The position numbers and the translations under genes were made by a program. Positions 1 to 8,140 of a DNA stretch of 64,000 nt are shown in pieces. A model generated the notes under the pieces. It did not search any database. It saw only the letters and a program-made list of their open reading frames with translations, and had not been told where the DNA came from. Source of the DNA: Abiotrophia sp938010525 (GTDB lineage: Bacteria; Bacillota; Bacilli; Lactobacillales; Aerococcaceae); assembly GCF_938010525.1 (NCBI RefSeq), contig NZ_CALLVK010000017.1, positions 1 to 64,000 of the forward strand, in the 5' to 3' direction. Positions within the stretch are counted from its first letter, which is position 1; each line of letters opens with the position of its first letter.

Positions 1-49
1 GCCCCTCACGGATCTAGTCACATTGTATCATATTTTAGGAGGAATTTTG

Positions 50-727
50 ATGTCTGAAGAACAAAAATCAAATTTCGATCAAGAGAATTTGAATGAATCA
101 TCAAATCAATCATCGGAAACGTCAAGCAGATTTAGAATGCCTTGGAACAACAAATTTGGTGAAGACGAAAACTTAAAAAATCGTCAATATTCACGATCAG
201 CTCGTAACCAACCAGAACGTGAGGCAACTACCTTATCAAAGGTCTTGCTCTTTATGGTTATCTGCGTATGTATTGTACCATTTATCCTCTTCTTCTGGGT
301 CAATGCGTCACGTCCACAGAATCCATCACCACGGACTGCTTCACAAGTATCAATCTCTCGTGCCGAAAGTTCAAGTGCAAGCTCTAGCAGCGCTAGTGAA
401 TCTAGTTCTGCTCTTGCCTCAGCTTCAAGCATTGAGTCAAAAGCAAGTGAATCTGGTCAAGGCTTGAATAACCAGCAAGGTGAACACCCTAACCAAAACC
501 AACAAGGTCAACAACAAGGCCAAAACCAGCAAGGTCAACAACAGGGTCAAAACCAACAAGGTCAGCAGCAGCAAAACCAAGGTGGTACGACTTATGTGGT
601 ACAAGCAGGGGATTCCTGGTACCGGATTGCAGCCAATAATGGGGTTTCTCTGGATGCCTTGTTAGCTGCTAATGGTGCGACGGTTGAAACAACCATCTTA
701 CCTGGTCAAACCATTGTTATCCCATAA
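50..727 (+). CDS. LysM-domain single-pass membrane protein
   Basis: A 225-residue protein with a type II membrane topology. Residues 1-64 are hydrophilic and cytoplasmic, about 65-86 form one membrane helix, then comes a Ser/Ala-rich stretch, a Gln/Gly/Asn repeat region and a C-terminal LysM domain (about 180-224, with VVQAGDSWYRIA and the closing GQTIVIP). LysM domains bind N-acetylglucosamine in peptidoglycan, so the protein probably spans from membrane to wall; the exact role is unknown. The ATG at 50 is chosen because AGGAGGAA lies at 37-44; an in-frame TTG at 23 would place that site inside the gene. It precedes cmk and rpsA, a common position for this LysM protein in Lactobacillales. 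Confidence 0.85.
   Translation: MSEEQKSNFDQENLNESSNQSSETSSRFRMPWNNKFGEDENLKNRQYSRSARNQPEREATTLSKVLLFMVICVCIVPFILFFWVNASRPQNPSPRTASQVSISRAESSSASSSSASESSSALASASSIESKASESGQGLNNQQGEHPNQNQQGQQQGQNQQGQQQGQNQQGQQQQNQGGTTYVVQAGDSWYRIAANNGVSLDALLAANGATVETTILPGQTIVIP
497..580 (+). repeat. In-frame 27-nt tandem repeat (NQQGQQQGQ)
   Basis: Two full 27-nt units (497-523, 524-550) and a diverged third (551-577) encode NQQGQQQGQ inside the LysM protein. The units differ mostly at third codon positions. They form a flexible extracellular linker between the membrane helix and the LysM domain. Copy number of such repeats can vary between strains. Confidence 0.8.
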
Positions 728-731
728 AAAA

Positions 732-760
732 TTGAGAATTCCCTAGTTTTAGGGTAGAAT
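732..760 (+). promoter_or_regulatory. Predicted sigma-A promoter for cmk
   Basis: TTGAGA at 732-737 and TAGAAT at 755-760 are 17 bases apart. The expected start near 767 lies inside the terminator stem of the LysM gene, so transcripts from here would lack most of its left arm and would not be stopped by it. Confidence 0.45.
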
Positions 761-789
761 AGAGCTTAGGAAACTAAGCTCTATTTTTT
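761..789 (+). terminator. Terminator after the LysM gene
   Basis: Arms AGAGCTTAG and CTAAGCTCT enclose a GAAA tetraloop and are followed by ATTTTTT. Confidence 0.85.
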
Positions 790-818
790 GTAGAGAGATA
801 GAAGAGGATGAAGCATAG

Positions 819-1490
819 ATGACACATTTGACAATCGCAATTGACGGGCCTGCTTCCTCAGGCAAGAGTACGGTCGCTAAGTTATTGGCTGGCCAATTAG
901 GTATTACCTACATTGATACAGGAGCCATGTATCGTGCAGTAACCTTAGCGGCGCAGCGACAAGGAGTGAGTGTAGAGGACCAGGCGGCCTTAGAGAACCT
1001 ATTAGCCCAACTTGATTTGTCCTTCCGTCGCCAAGATGGAGTACAACACGTATACCTAGGGGAGGAAGATGTCTCATCTGCTATTCGTAGTGTTGCGGTG
1101 ACGCAAGCGGTCTCTGAAGTATCAGCTCAGCCCCAAGTTCGTGAGGCTTTGGTTGCCATGCAACAAGCCATGGCCGCCAAAGAATCCGTGGTAATGGATG
1201 GTCGCGATATCGGGACGGTGGTTTTACCTAATGCCAGCATTAAGTTTTTCTTCGTCGCTGATGTGGCCGTTCGAGCTGCGCGTCGCTATAAGGAAAACTT
1301 AGAGCGGGGCATGACTGATCAAACCTTGGCTGAAATTGAAGCGGATATTGAAGCGCGTGATCTCTATGATAGTACTCGTGAACACAGTCCGCTTAAACAG
1401 GCAGAAGATGCCATCTTAGTTGATACCAGCCATGAGACCTTGGATTCACTTTTGACCAAACTGACGGAGATGATTAAAAAGCGAATGTAA
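819..1490 (+). CDS. cmk: Cytidylate kinase
   Basis: A 223-residue cytosolic kinase that phosphorylates CMP and dCMP to the diphosphates using ATP. The N-terminus carries the P-loop GPASSGKS (residues 10-17), followed by the YIDTGAMYRA substrate segment, and the DGRDIG motif of CMP binding lies near residue 128. Length is normal for the family. The Shine-Dalgarno site is weak (AGAGGATG, about 9 bases before the ATG). cmk followed by rpsA is a widely conserved pair; here about 160 bases and a separate promoter divide them. Confidence 0.97.
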   Translation: MTHLTIAIDGPASSGKSTVAKLLAGQLGITYIDTGAMYRAVTLAAQRQGVSVEDQAALENLLAQLDLSFRRQDGVQHVYLGEEDVSSAIRSVAVTQAVSEVSAQPQVREALVAMQQAMAAKESVVMDGRDIGTVVLPNASIKFFFVADVAVRAARRYKENLERGMTDQTLAEIEADIEARDLYDSTREHSPLKQAEDAILVDTSHETLDSLLTKLTEMIKKRM

Positions 1491-1544
1491 GGCCTTAAAA
1501 GCCAAGCAAAATTCGACTATTAAAGAATAAATTGCAATTATGAC

Positions 1545-1573
1545 TAGACTAATCGGTTAGAATTTGATAAAAT
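1545..1573 (+). promoter_or_regulatory. Predicted promoter for rpsA
   Basis: TAGACT (1545-1550) and TAAAAT (1568-1573) are 17 bases apart, with an extended -10 TGA at 1565-1567. Confidence 0.55.
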
Positions 1574-1602
1574 AGATGCTAAGTAGGTTCACAAATCGTA
1601 AA

Positions 1603-1617
1603 AATTTTCTGAACAAC
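1603..1617 (+). promoter_or_regulatory. Possible CodY box in the rpsA leader
   Basis: AATTTTCTGAACAAC matches the CodY consensus AATTTTCWGAAAATT at 12 of 15 positions. It lies about 23 bases downstream of the expected transcription start, where bound CodY could act as a roadblock. No codY gene is in the window, so this is tentative. Confidence 0.25.
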
Positions 1618-1648
1618 GCTTGAGTATTGCCTTAGGAGGAACTGGTAG

Positions 1649-2902
1649 ATGACAGAAACTGTAGAAAACCAACAATTACAAACAATGGAGGATGCTTTGG
1701 ATAGCGTCTTAGACATCAAACCTGGTGATGTCGTAAAAGGGGACGTCTTGGCTTTTGAAGATAACCAAGTACGTGTCTCAATTAAAGAAAGTGGCGGTTT
1801 AGAAGGTGTAATTCCACGTCGTGAACTTTCAGCAAAACCATTCAACGAATTAACTGAAGTAGTAAACATCGGTGATGAAGTTGAAGTAGTGGTTTTAAAA
1901 CCAATCCGTGACAAAGAAAACGGGAACTTCTTACTCTCAAGAAAACGCCTTGAGTCTAAGAAAGTATGGGCAGAGCTCAAAGAAAAATTCGATAACAAAG
2001 AAATCATCACAGCACCTGTTAAAGAAGCTGTTAAAGGTGGTTTAGTAGTAGATTTAGGCTTACGTGCTTTCGTGCCAGCTTCTATGGTGGATTCTTTCTA
2101 TGTAGAAGATCTCAAAGTATACGTAGGTCAAACCTTAGACTTTGTCATCGTTGAACTTGATGAAAAAGAAAACCGTTTAATCCTCTCTCACAAAGAAATC
2201 GCTGAACGCGAACGTGCAGAGAAACGTGCAGCTGCTTTAGCTAACTTGGTAGAAGGTTCTATCGTTGAAGGGACAGTTGCTCGCTTAACTAACTTCGGTG
2301 CTTTCGTTAACTTGGGCGATGTAGATGGTTTGGTTCACTTGAGCCGCATCTCTCACTCTCACATCCGCAAACCAGGCGATGTGTTGAATGTAGGCGACAA
2401 AGTAAATGTTAAAGTTCTTTCAGTTAACCCAGAAGACGGCCGTGTATCACTCTCTATCAAGGATACTTTAGAAGGTCCATGGGAAAACATCCAAGAAAAA
2501 GCTGGTGAAGGGACTGTCCTCAAAGGGACTGTTAAACGTTTGACTGACTTTGGTGCTTTCGTAGAAGTATTACCTGGCGTAGAAGGTTTGGTTCACATTT
2601 CTCAAATCTCTCACGAGCATATTGCAACTCCAGGTGAGAAATTACAAGAAGGTCAAGAAGTTGACGTGAAAGTATTGAGCGTTAACCCAGAAGACCAACG
2701 TTTATCATTGTCTATCAAGGCTTTGTTGGAACGTCCAGCACGCCCTGAAGGCGAAGTGAGCGACAAACCAAAACGCGAATCAAAACCACGTAAACCTAGA
2801 GCTAAAGCTGAACCAGCTCCTACAATCGTAGCAGAAGCAGAAGGTTTCACTTTAGGTGATGTGTTAGCTGGTGCTTTCGGCGACCTTAACACCGAAGAAT
2901 AA
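1649..2902 (+). CDS. rpsA: 30S ribosomal protein S1 (four S1 domains)
   Basis: A 417-residue RNA-binding protein that helps the 30S subunit bind and unfold mRNA. Four S1 (OB-fold) repeats lie at roughly residues 24-95, 113-180, 197-270 and 283-358. The last two are the most canonical (TNFGAFVNLGDVDGLVHLS and TDFGAFVEV..GVEGLVHIS). The tail is basic and proline-rich (KPKRESKPRKPRAKAEP). Firmicute S1 homologues usually have four domains rather than the six of E. coli, which fits. AGGAGG starts 17 bases before the ATG. The codon choice (many GAA, AAA, GGT) looks like that of a highly expressed gene. Confidence 0.93.
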   Translation: MTETVENQQLQTMEDALDSVLDIKPGDVVKGDVLAFEDNQVRVSIKESGGLEGVIPRRELSAKPFNELTEVVNIGDEVEVVVLKPIRDKENGNFLLSRKRLESKKVWAELKEKFDNKEIITAPVKEAVKGGLVVDLGLRAFVPASMVDSFYVEDLKVYVGQTLDFVIVELDEKENRLILSHKEIAERERAEKRAAALANLVEGSIVEGTVARLTNFGAFVNLGDVDGLVHLSRISHSHIRKPGDVLNVGDKVNVKVLSVNPEDGRVSLSIKDTLEGPWENIQEKAGEGTVLKGTVKRLTDFGAFVEVLPGVEGLVHISQISHEHIATPGEKLQEGQEVDVKVLSVNPEDQRLSLSIKALLERPARPEGEVSDKPKRESKPRKPRAKAEPAPTIVAEAEGFTLGDVLAGAFGDLNTEE

Positions 2903-2913
2903 GCCACTGTAAC

Positions 2914-2950
2914 CACGAAAGACTGGCCTGAGTGTCAGTCTTTTTCGTGT
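2914..2950 (+). terminator. Terminator after rpsA
   Basis: AAAGACTG (2918-2925) pairs with CAGTCTTT (2936-2943), extended outward by CACG/CGTG, with TTTTT in the right arm. Confidence 0.75.
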
Positions 2951-2979
2951 CATAAACCCAAAATGAAGGAGGAGACCTT

Positions 2980-4293
2980 ATGTCCATGCCAACCGTGGCC
3001 CTTGTAGGCCGCCCAAATGTGGGAAAGTCCACAATATTTAACCGATTGGTGGGGGAGAGACTCTCCATTGTTGAAGATTATCCAGGAGTGACGCGTGACC
3101 GTATCTATGCAACAGGTAAATGGCTAGGTCGTGAATTCCGGGTCATTGATACCGGTGGGATTGATATGATTGATGAGCCCCTTATGGATCAAGTCCGCTA
3201 CCAAGCTGATATTGCCATGGAAGAGGCAGATGTCATTGTTTTCTTGACTAGCATGCAAGAAGGTTTGACGGATGCAGATGAGGCGATTGCCCATCGCTTG
3301 CACCGGACTAATAAGCCGGTTGTCTTAGCTGTTAATAAGGCAGATAACCCAGAAATGCGCCAAATGGTCTATGATTTCTATGCCTTAGGGCATGGCGACC
3401 CCTATCCTATTTCCGGTTCCCACGGGACGGGTTTAGGGGATCTCTTGGATGCAGTTGTGAGCCACTTTCCAACAGACTTGGCTGAAACTGAGGAAGAAGA
3501 TGTCATCAAGTTCTGCTTTATAGGTCGTCCTAATGTCGGTAAGTCCAGTTTAGTTAACGCCATTCTTAAGGAAGAGCGGGTCATCGTCTCCAATATCGAA
3601 GGGACCACGCGTGAAGCAGTCGATACCCATTTCACAGATGAAGAGGGGACGCGCTATACCATGATTGACACTGCCGGTATTCGTAAGCGAGGCAAGGTCT
3701 ACGAGAACACTGAGAAGTATTCAGTACTACGGGCCATGTCCGCAATTGAACGTTCAGACATTGTCTGCTTGGTCCTAGACGCTGAGACTGGGATTCGTGA
3801 ACAAGATAAGAAGGTAGCCGGTTATGCCTATGAGGCCGGTAAAGGTATGGTCATCCTGGTCAATAAATGGGACGCTGTGGACAAGAGTGATAAACTATTT
3901 GAGACCTTTACCAAGGAGATTCGTGCTCATTTCCAATATTTGAGTTTTGCGCCAATTCTCTTCGTTAGTGCCCATACAGGCCAACGTCTCAATAAGTTAC
4001 CTGAACTCTTGAAGACTATCTACGATAATCGTCATCGTCGCATTCAATCTTCGGTATTGAACGATGTCTTAATGGATGCAGTTGCCATGAATCCAACCCC
4101 AACAGATAAGGGCCGTCGTCTCAAGATTTACTACTTGACTCAGGTAGCTGTTAACCCACCAACCTTCGTGGCTTTCGTCAATGACGTCGAGCTCATGCAC
4201 TTCTCTTATGAGCGTTTCTTAGAGAATCAATTGCGTCAATCATTTTATTTTGAGGGAACCCCGATTAAATTGATTACGAGAGCGAGACAATAA
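2980..4293 (+). CDS. der: Ribosome-assembly GTPase Der (EngA)
   Basis: A 437-residue tandem GTPase needed for maturation of the 50S subunit. The first G domain has GRPNVGKST (G1), DTGG (G3) and NKAD (G4). The second, starting near residue 178, has GRPNVGKSS, DTAG and NKWD. The last 80 or so residues form the KH-like RNA-binding domain. AAGGAGGAG lies just before the ATG; the second Met (MSMPTV) is a less likely start. It follows rpsA and precedes hup, as in many Firmicutes. Confidence 0.97.
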   Translation: MSMPTVALVGRPNVGKSTIFNRLVGERLSIVEDYPGVTRDRIYATGKWLGREFRVIDTGGIDMIDEPLMDQVRYQADIAMEEADVIVFLTSMQEGLTDADEAIAHRLHRTNKPVVLAVNKADNPEMRQMVYDFYALGHGDPYPISGSHGTGLGDLLDAVVSHFPTDLAETEEEDVIKFCFIGRPNVGKSSLVNAILKEERVIVSNIEGTTREAVDTHFTDEEGTRYTMIDTAGIRKRGKVYENTEKYSVLRAMSAIERSDIVCLVLDAETGIREQDKKVAGYAYEAGKGMVILVNKWDAVDKSDKLFETFTKEIRAHFQYLSFAPILFVSAHTGQRLNKLPELLKTIYDNRHRRIQSSVLNDVLMDAVAMNPTPTDKGRRLKIYYLTQVAVNPPTFVAFVNDVELMHFSYERFLENQLRQSFYFEGTPIKLITRARQ

Positions 4294-4335
4294 GGCGAAA
4301 AGTGCTAAAAAATCAAATTTTCAAAGGCGAATCTA

Positions 4336-4364
4336 TTGTATTAAAGCCTATTATGTGGTAATCT
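4336..4364 (+). promoter_or_regulatory. Predicted promoter for hup
   Basis: TTGTAT (4336-4341), 17-base spacer, TAATCT (4359-4364), with extended -10 TGG at 4356-4358. Confidence 0.55.
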
Positions 4365-4430
4365 ATACAAGAAATAGCATTCTGCTATGGAAAAACGCGT
4401 AACCACGCATACTTTAGGAGGAGTTTTATT

Positions 4431-4706
4431 ATGGCAAACAAAGCTGAATTAGTAGAAAAAGTAGCAGCTAAAACTAACTTAACTAAGAAAGATGTAACGG
4501 CAACTGTTGAAGCGTTGTTCGAAACCATCCAAGAAACTTTATCAAAAGGTGAAAAAGTTCAAGTAATCGGCTTCGGTACTTTCGAAGTGCGTGAACGTGC
4601 AGCTCGTAAAGGCCGCAACCCACAAACTGGTAAAGAAATCAAAATCGCTGCAAGCAAGGTTCCAGGCTTCAAAGCTGGTAAAGCCTTGAAAGACGCTGTT
4701 AAATAA
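4431..4706 (+). CDS. hup: DNA-binding protein HU
   Basis: A 91-residue histone-like protein that binds and bends DNA as a dimer and compacts the nucleoid. It begins MANKAELVEKVAAKTNLTKKD and carries the family signature GFGTFEVRERAARKGRNPQTGKE, which forms the DNA-clasping beta arms. Length is exactly typical. It has a strong TTTAGGAGGAG site, its own promoter and terminator, and codon use of a highly expressed gene. Confidence 0.98.
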   Translation: MANKAELVEKVAAKTNLTKKDVTATVEALFETIQETLSKGEKVQVIGFGTFEVRERAARKGRNPQTGKEIKIAASKVPGFKAGKALKDAVK

Positions 4707-4732
4707 TAACAGTCATCCATAAGTAAAGTAAC

Positions 4733-4766
4733 AGAGGTTGAAACTTAGCTTTCAGCCTCTTTTTTT
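4733..4766 (+). terminator. Terminator after hup
   Basis: AGAGGTTGAAA (4733-4743) pairs with TTTCAGCCTCT (4750-4760), one G-U pair, followed by seven T. Confidence 0.9.
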
Positions 4767-4793
4767 AATCCTTAGTGCAAGCTAGTAGATAGC

Positions 4794-4823
4794 AAAAGGA
4801 CCCAGGTCTTAACCTAGGTCCTT
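4794..4823 (-). terminator. Terminator of the reverse-strand phosphatase gene
   Basis: On the reverse strand AAGGACCTAGGT and ACCTGGGTCCTT flank a four-base loop and are followed by a short T run. Confidence 0.7.
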
Positions 4824-4835
4824 AAGTGTTTTATT

Positions 4836-5531
4836 CTATAAAAGTTCCATGACATCAACCATATCTTTAAAATGCTCGGTCTGGTTATAGGCGATGAGCT
4901 GGAATTGGCCATGCAGGTACTTAACGGTTGTCACCGAGGCGTTGGCTAGAGGGTCGCCCAACTCAAAATCCGCTACTAGACCATGGATGAGGTTCTGAAT
5001 AGTCAGACCATGACAGACTACCAATATTTTGTGGTCACTGCCAGCATGGCGATTTAAGAGCTCTAGGAGACCTGTTTCAACACGATGCCAGAATTCTGGA
5101 TAATTCTCAGCCATACCGGTAGGATCAGAAGCCTTCATTTTATTCATAGTCGCTTCTACTTGGATGCCAGCATCTCGCGGGAGGCCCAGTTCTTGGTTAG
5201 TTTCAGCGATCATATCCCGCCAGACGGATTGAGCTTCTAGTCCCTCGTAATAACCGAAGAAGACTTCGCGAAATTCCGGCATGGGGGTGATAGTTAAATC
5301 TTGGCTGTGGTGGTTTTCTTCCAAGAGAATTTGAGCAGTTTTAATGGTCCGCCCTAAATCACTCGTGTAGACAGCATCGAATTTGACGTCGGCAAGGCCA
5401 CGGCCAGATTGATGGACAACTTCTAGGCCTTCTGGGGTAAGGGGAGCATCAGCCCAACCTTGGAATCGACCCAAGCGATTGAGATAAGTTTCGCCATGTC
5501 TGACGAAGTAGAAAGTAATGCCTTTAGTCAT
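4836..5531 (-). CDS. Histidine phosphatase (phosphoglycerate-mutase-like) family protein
   Basis: A 231-residue member of the histidine phosphatase superfamily. FVRHGET at residues 9-15 supplies the catalytic His12; RFQGWADAPLTPEG, YTSDLGRTIKTA and a second-histidine segment (VVCHGLT) follow. Cofactor-dependent mutases have a longer, well-conserved pattern that is not seen here, so a broad phosphatase is more likely than a glycolytic mutase; the substrate cannot be read from the sequence. AAGGAGGC lies 7 bases before the ATG. It is a monocistronic unit with its own promoter and terminator, divergent from rodA. Confidence 0.85.
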   Translation of the reverse strand: MTKGITFYFVRHGETYLNRLGRFQGWADAPLTPEGLEVVHQSGRGLADVKFDAVYTSDLGRTIKTAQILLEENHHSQDLTITPMPEFREVFFGYYEGLEAQSVWRDMIAETNQELGLPRDAGIQVEATMNKMKASDPTGMAENYPEFWHRVETGLLELLNRHAGSDHKILVVCHGLTIQNLIHGLVADFELGDPLANASVTTVKYLHGQFQLIAYNQTEHFKDMVDVMELL

Positions 5532-5560
5532 TGGATAGCCTCCTTGTCATATACACTTAC

Positions 5561-5589
5561 ATTATAGCATCCTGAACCAAGACTGTCAT
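5561..5589 (-). promoter_or_regulatory. Promoter of the histidine phosphatase gene
   Basis: Reverse-strand ATGACA (5584-5589), 17-base spacer and a perfect TATAAT (5561-5566). Confidence 0.75.
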
Positions 5590-5702
5590 CCAAGGTTATG
5601 ATTTTTACTTATAACCAACTATAGGAATAAAATCAGCTAAAAGAATTGGCCAGTAAGTGCATTTTGCGCCAAAATGTGGTAACCTTAATATTGTCTATTC
5701 TA

Positions 5703-5719
5703 CTCTGCAAAATGCAGAG
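5703..5719. repeat. Inverted repeat in the rodA leader
   Basis: CTCTGCA (5703-5709) and TGCAGAG (5713-5719) around AAA, 38 bases before the rodA start. It could be an operator or a short 5' UTR hairpin; no T run follows, so it is not a terminator. I could not place a convincing promoter in this interval. Confidence 0.4.
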
Positions 5720-5756
5720 AACCATTCAACTATAAACAACAAGGGAATGATTATTA

Positions 5757-6953
5757 ATGAGAACAGTGAGACGCCTGAATAACCATTCAGAGTCGCGCAT
5801 TGACTATGGGATTATCCTGAACGTCATGATTTTGGCCATTATTGGGTTAGCGAGCCTTTATGCCACTACCGTCATGATTGAGAACAAATCCATTTTGCCG
5901 ACACTCTACCATGCACTCTGGTACTGTATTGGGGCCATTGCTATTTTAGTGGCTATTCAATTTGATAGTGAGCAATATTGGAAGCTATCTACAATCTTTT
6001 ATGGAGTGGGGCTGGTTCTCTTGATTGCCGTCCTCTTCTTCCACGACCGAGGGTTAGCTGCCGATACAGGGGCGCGTTCTTGGTTCCGCTTAGGGCCGAT
6101 TAGTTTCCAACCTTCGGAAATTTTCAAGATTGCCTATATCGTCTTTATGGCTCGAATTATTACGGAACATAATAATGAATACACCAACCGTAGCCTCAAA
6201 ACCGACTGGCTACTGCTAGGAAAAATCATGCTATTTGCTGCTCCAGCACTCTTCTTGATTCAACGTCAAAACGACTTGGGGACCAACTTGGTCTTGATAG
6301 CCATTACTGCGGGGATGGTGTTGATGTCAGGCATTTCTTGGAAGATTCTATTACCAATTACCTTATTCGTTACTATCGTTGGTGGGGTGCTCATCTACTT
6401 GGCTGCCTTTCAACGCGAATTCTTGCTAAGTACGGGTCTGGTTCGACCATACCAAATCGCCCGGATTGACTCTTGGTTCCGTCCTTTCGATGATACGCGT
6501 GGTGATGCCTACCAGTTAGCTCAATCTATTAAAGCCATTGGGTCAGGGCAATTATCTGGTAAGGGCTTTGGAGTCTCTCAAGTCCCTGTACCAGTCCGTG
6601 AGTCTGACTTTATCTTTACGACTATTGGTGAGAACTTTGGTTTTATTGGGGCAGGGGTGCTACTCTTTGTCTACTTCATGTTAATTTACCAAATGGTGCA
6701 AACTTGTTTTGAGACCAAGAATGAATTTTACACCTATATTGCGACAGGTGTTATCACCATGATTATGTTCCATATCTTAGAAAACATTGGGATGAATATT
6801 GGGCTCTTGCCAATTACGGGGATTCCGTTACCTTTCGTCTCACAAGGGGGGTCTGCTCTCCTAGGGAATATGATTGGGATTGGGCTGATTCTGTCTATGC
6901 GTTATCACCATCGTTCCTACATGTTCTCTAGTCAGAACGACTCGGAATTCTAA
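5757..6953 (+). CDS. rodA: SEDS-family peptidoglycan polymerase (RodA-like)
   Basis: A 398-residue polytopic membrane protein with about ten helices that polymerises lipid II glycan strands with a partner class B penicillin-binding protein. It opens SRIDYGIILNVMIL, as RodA proteins do. The conserved cytoplasm-distal segment ESDFIFTTIGENFGFIGAG includes the Asp region essential for polymerisation, and the C-terminus has the SEDS signature ITGIPLPFVSQGGSALLGNMIGIGL. FtsW and RodA are hard to tell apart; the DYG opening and lack of a long C-terminal tail favour RodA. The Shine-Dalgarno site is poor (AAGGGAATG). Confidence 0.88.
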   Translation: MRTVRRLNNHSESRIDYGIILNVMILAIIGLASLYATTVMIENKSILPTLYHALWYCIGAIAILVAIQFDSEQYWKLSTIFYGVGLVLLIAVLFFHDRGLAADTGARSWFRLGPISFQPSEIFKIAYIVFMARIITEHNNEYTNRSLKTDWLLLGKIMLFAAPALFLIQRQNDLGTNLVLIAITAGMVLMSGISWKILLPITLFVTIVGGVLIYLAAFQREFLLSTGLVRPYQIARIDSWFRPFDDTRGDAYQLAQSIKAIGSGQLSGKGFGVSQVPVPVRESDFIFTTIGENFGFIGAGVLLFVYFMLIYQMVQTCFETKNEFYTYIATGVITMIMFHILENIGMNIGLLPITGIPLPFVSQGGSALLGNMIGIGLILSMRYHHRSYMFSSQNDSEF

Positions 6954-6977
6954 GTGATGAAGAAAGGATTAAGCACT

Positions 6978-7316
6978 ATGACACGTTATGGCAATCAACT
7001 TTGGGTCCAAGCAGTTGGCCCAGACTGTTATCGTATCGGCATGACGGACCAGCTTCAATGTGATGCAGGCGATATCTCCTACGCCAATATTGCACCACTT
7101 GGAGCATTAGATGTCGATGATACCCTAGTTAATTTAGAAGCTTCTAAGGCGGCCATTGAAGTCGCTAGCCCCCTTAAAGGCCAAGTAGTAGCGCGAAATG
7201 AGGCGGCAGAAGCAAATCCTAGCCTCTTGGATTCTAAGGATCCAGCTGACCACTGGTTAATTGAATTAAGTCAAGTGGATTTTCAGGCTTTTGAGGCACT
7301 CACTGAAGAGGAATAA
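6978..7316 (+). CDS. Stand-alone glycine cleavage H-like (lipoyl carrier) protein
   Basis: A 112-residue H-protein-like lipoyl domain. The lipoylation site is retained: LEASKAAIEVASPLKGQVV aligns with the GcvH pattern ESxKAxSxxxxPxxGxV and places the acceptor at Lys57. GcvP and GcvT genes are not in the window. In Firmicutes such solitary H proteins often serve as lipoyl relays rather than in glycine cleavage. AAAGGA lies ten bases before the ATG at 6978, so I prefer it over GTG 6954 or ATG 6957. It follows rodA after only 24 bases and is probably co-transcribed with it and the hydrolase gene downstream. Confidence 0.75.
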   Translation: MTRYGNQLWVQAVGPDCYRIGMTDQLQCDAGDISYANIAPLGALDVDDTLVNLEASKAAIEVASPLKGQVVARNEAAEANPSLLDSKDPADHWLIELSQVDFQAFEALTEEE

Positions 7317-7362
7317 CCCCACTCACTAGCTTACTAGCTAGATATAGAAAGAAGGAATGACC

Positions 7363-8088
7363 ATGCGGCCAGTAATCGGTGTGACGGGCAACATTATGCA
7401 AGCCCCTGAAGATAAATTCAAATCTTTTAAGGTAAACTACTCCCCTTGGGGATATACGGAGGCAGTACGCTTGGCCGGTGGGACCCCGGTTATCCTACCT
7501 ATGACGGAGCCGACTTGTGCTGCCCACTACGTGAGCCTCATTGATGGTCTGGTTTTGACCGGCGGGGAGGATATCTCACCATATCTCTATAATGAAGAGC
7601 CACATGTCAATATTGAAGCTACTTCGCCAACGCGGGATGCGGTCGAAACGGCGCTTATTAAGGAGGCCTTGGCTCAGGGCAAACCTATTTTAGCTATTTG
7701 CCGAGGCATGCAACTGGTCAACGTTGTTCTGGGCGGTAACCTCTATCAGGATTTAGCAGGCCAAGCCAATGTGACCATTCAGCACGTCCAAAAATCACGT
7801 CCAAGCATGGCAACCCATTCCATCAAGGTAAAAGCCGGTAGCTACCTGTCTCAATTAGTGGCTGATGGTTGCCTCATTAACTCCATTCACCACCAAGCCA
7901 TACGGAAATTAGGAGAGGGCTTAATTGTGTCAGCCCGCAGTAAGGATGGGGTTATCGAAGCGATTGAAAGCCAAGAAGGTTCCCTTATTCTGGGGGTTCA
8001 ATGGCATCCAGAGCGCTTGACCAAACACGATGAATGCAGCATGGCGATTTTCCAAGATTTAATCGAGCGCTCGCTTGAGGCCAAGTAG
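7363..8088 (+). CDS. Class I glutamine-amidotransferase-like hydrolase (PuuD family)
   Basis: A 241-residue gamma-glutamyl-gamma-aminobutyrate hydrolase-like protein. The nucleophile elbow AICRGMQLVNVVLGG puts the catalytic Cys at about residue 113, and GVQWHPE near residue 218 gives the His-Glu pair; TGGEDISPYLY is also typical of the family. PuuD releases GABA from gamma-glutamyl-GABA in putrescine breakdown, but no other puu genes are near, so the true gamma-glutamyl substrate is unknown. The start ATG at 7363 sits 7 bases after AAGAAGG; the in-frame ATG at 7357 is too close to that site. Confidence 0.85.
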   Translation: MRPVIGVTGNIMQAPEDKFKSFKVNYSPWGYTEAVRLAGGTPVILPMTEPTCAAHYVSLIDGLVLTGGEDISPYLYNEEPHVNIEATSPTRDAVETALIKEALAQGKPILAICRGMQLVNVVLGGNLYQDLAGQANVTIQHVQKSRPSMATHSIKVKAGSYLSQLVADGCLINSIHHQAIRKLGEGLIVSARSKDGVIEAIESQEGSLILGVQWHPERLTKHDECSMAIFQDLIERSLEAK

Positions 8089-8140
8089 GCTCGTTAGTTC
8101 TTAAGTTAAGTAAGAAGTAAATAGAAAGGAGGGGACAGGC

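Noticed and set aside
184..432. Antisense reading frame in the LysM gene.
   Set aside because: It mirrors the low-complexity Ser codons of the real gene and has no ribosome site.
497..580. Tandem 27-nt repeats considered as a CRISPR-like array.
   Set aside because: The repeats are in frame, contiguous and without spacers, and encode a Gln/Gly/Asn linker.
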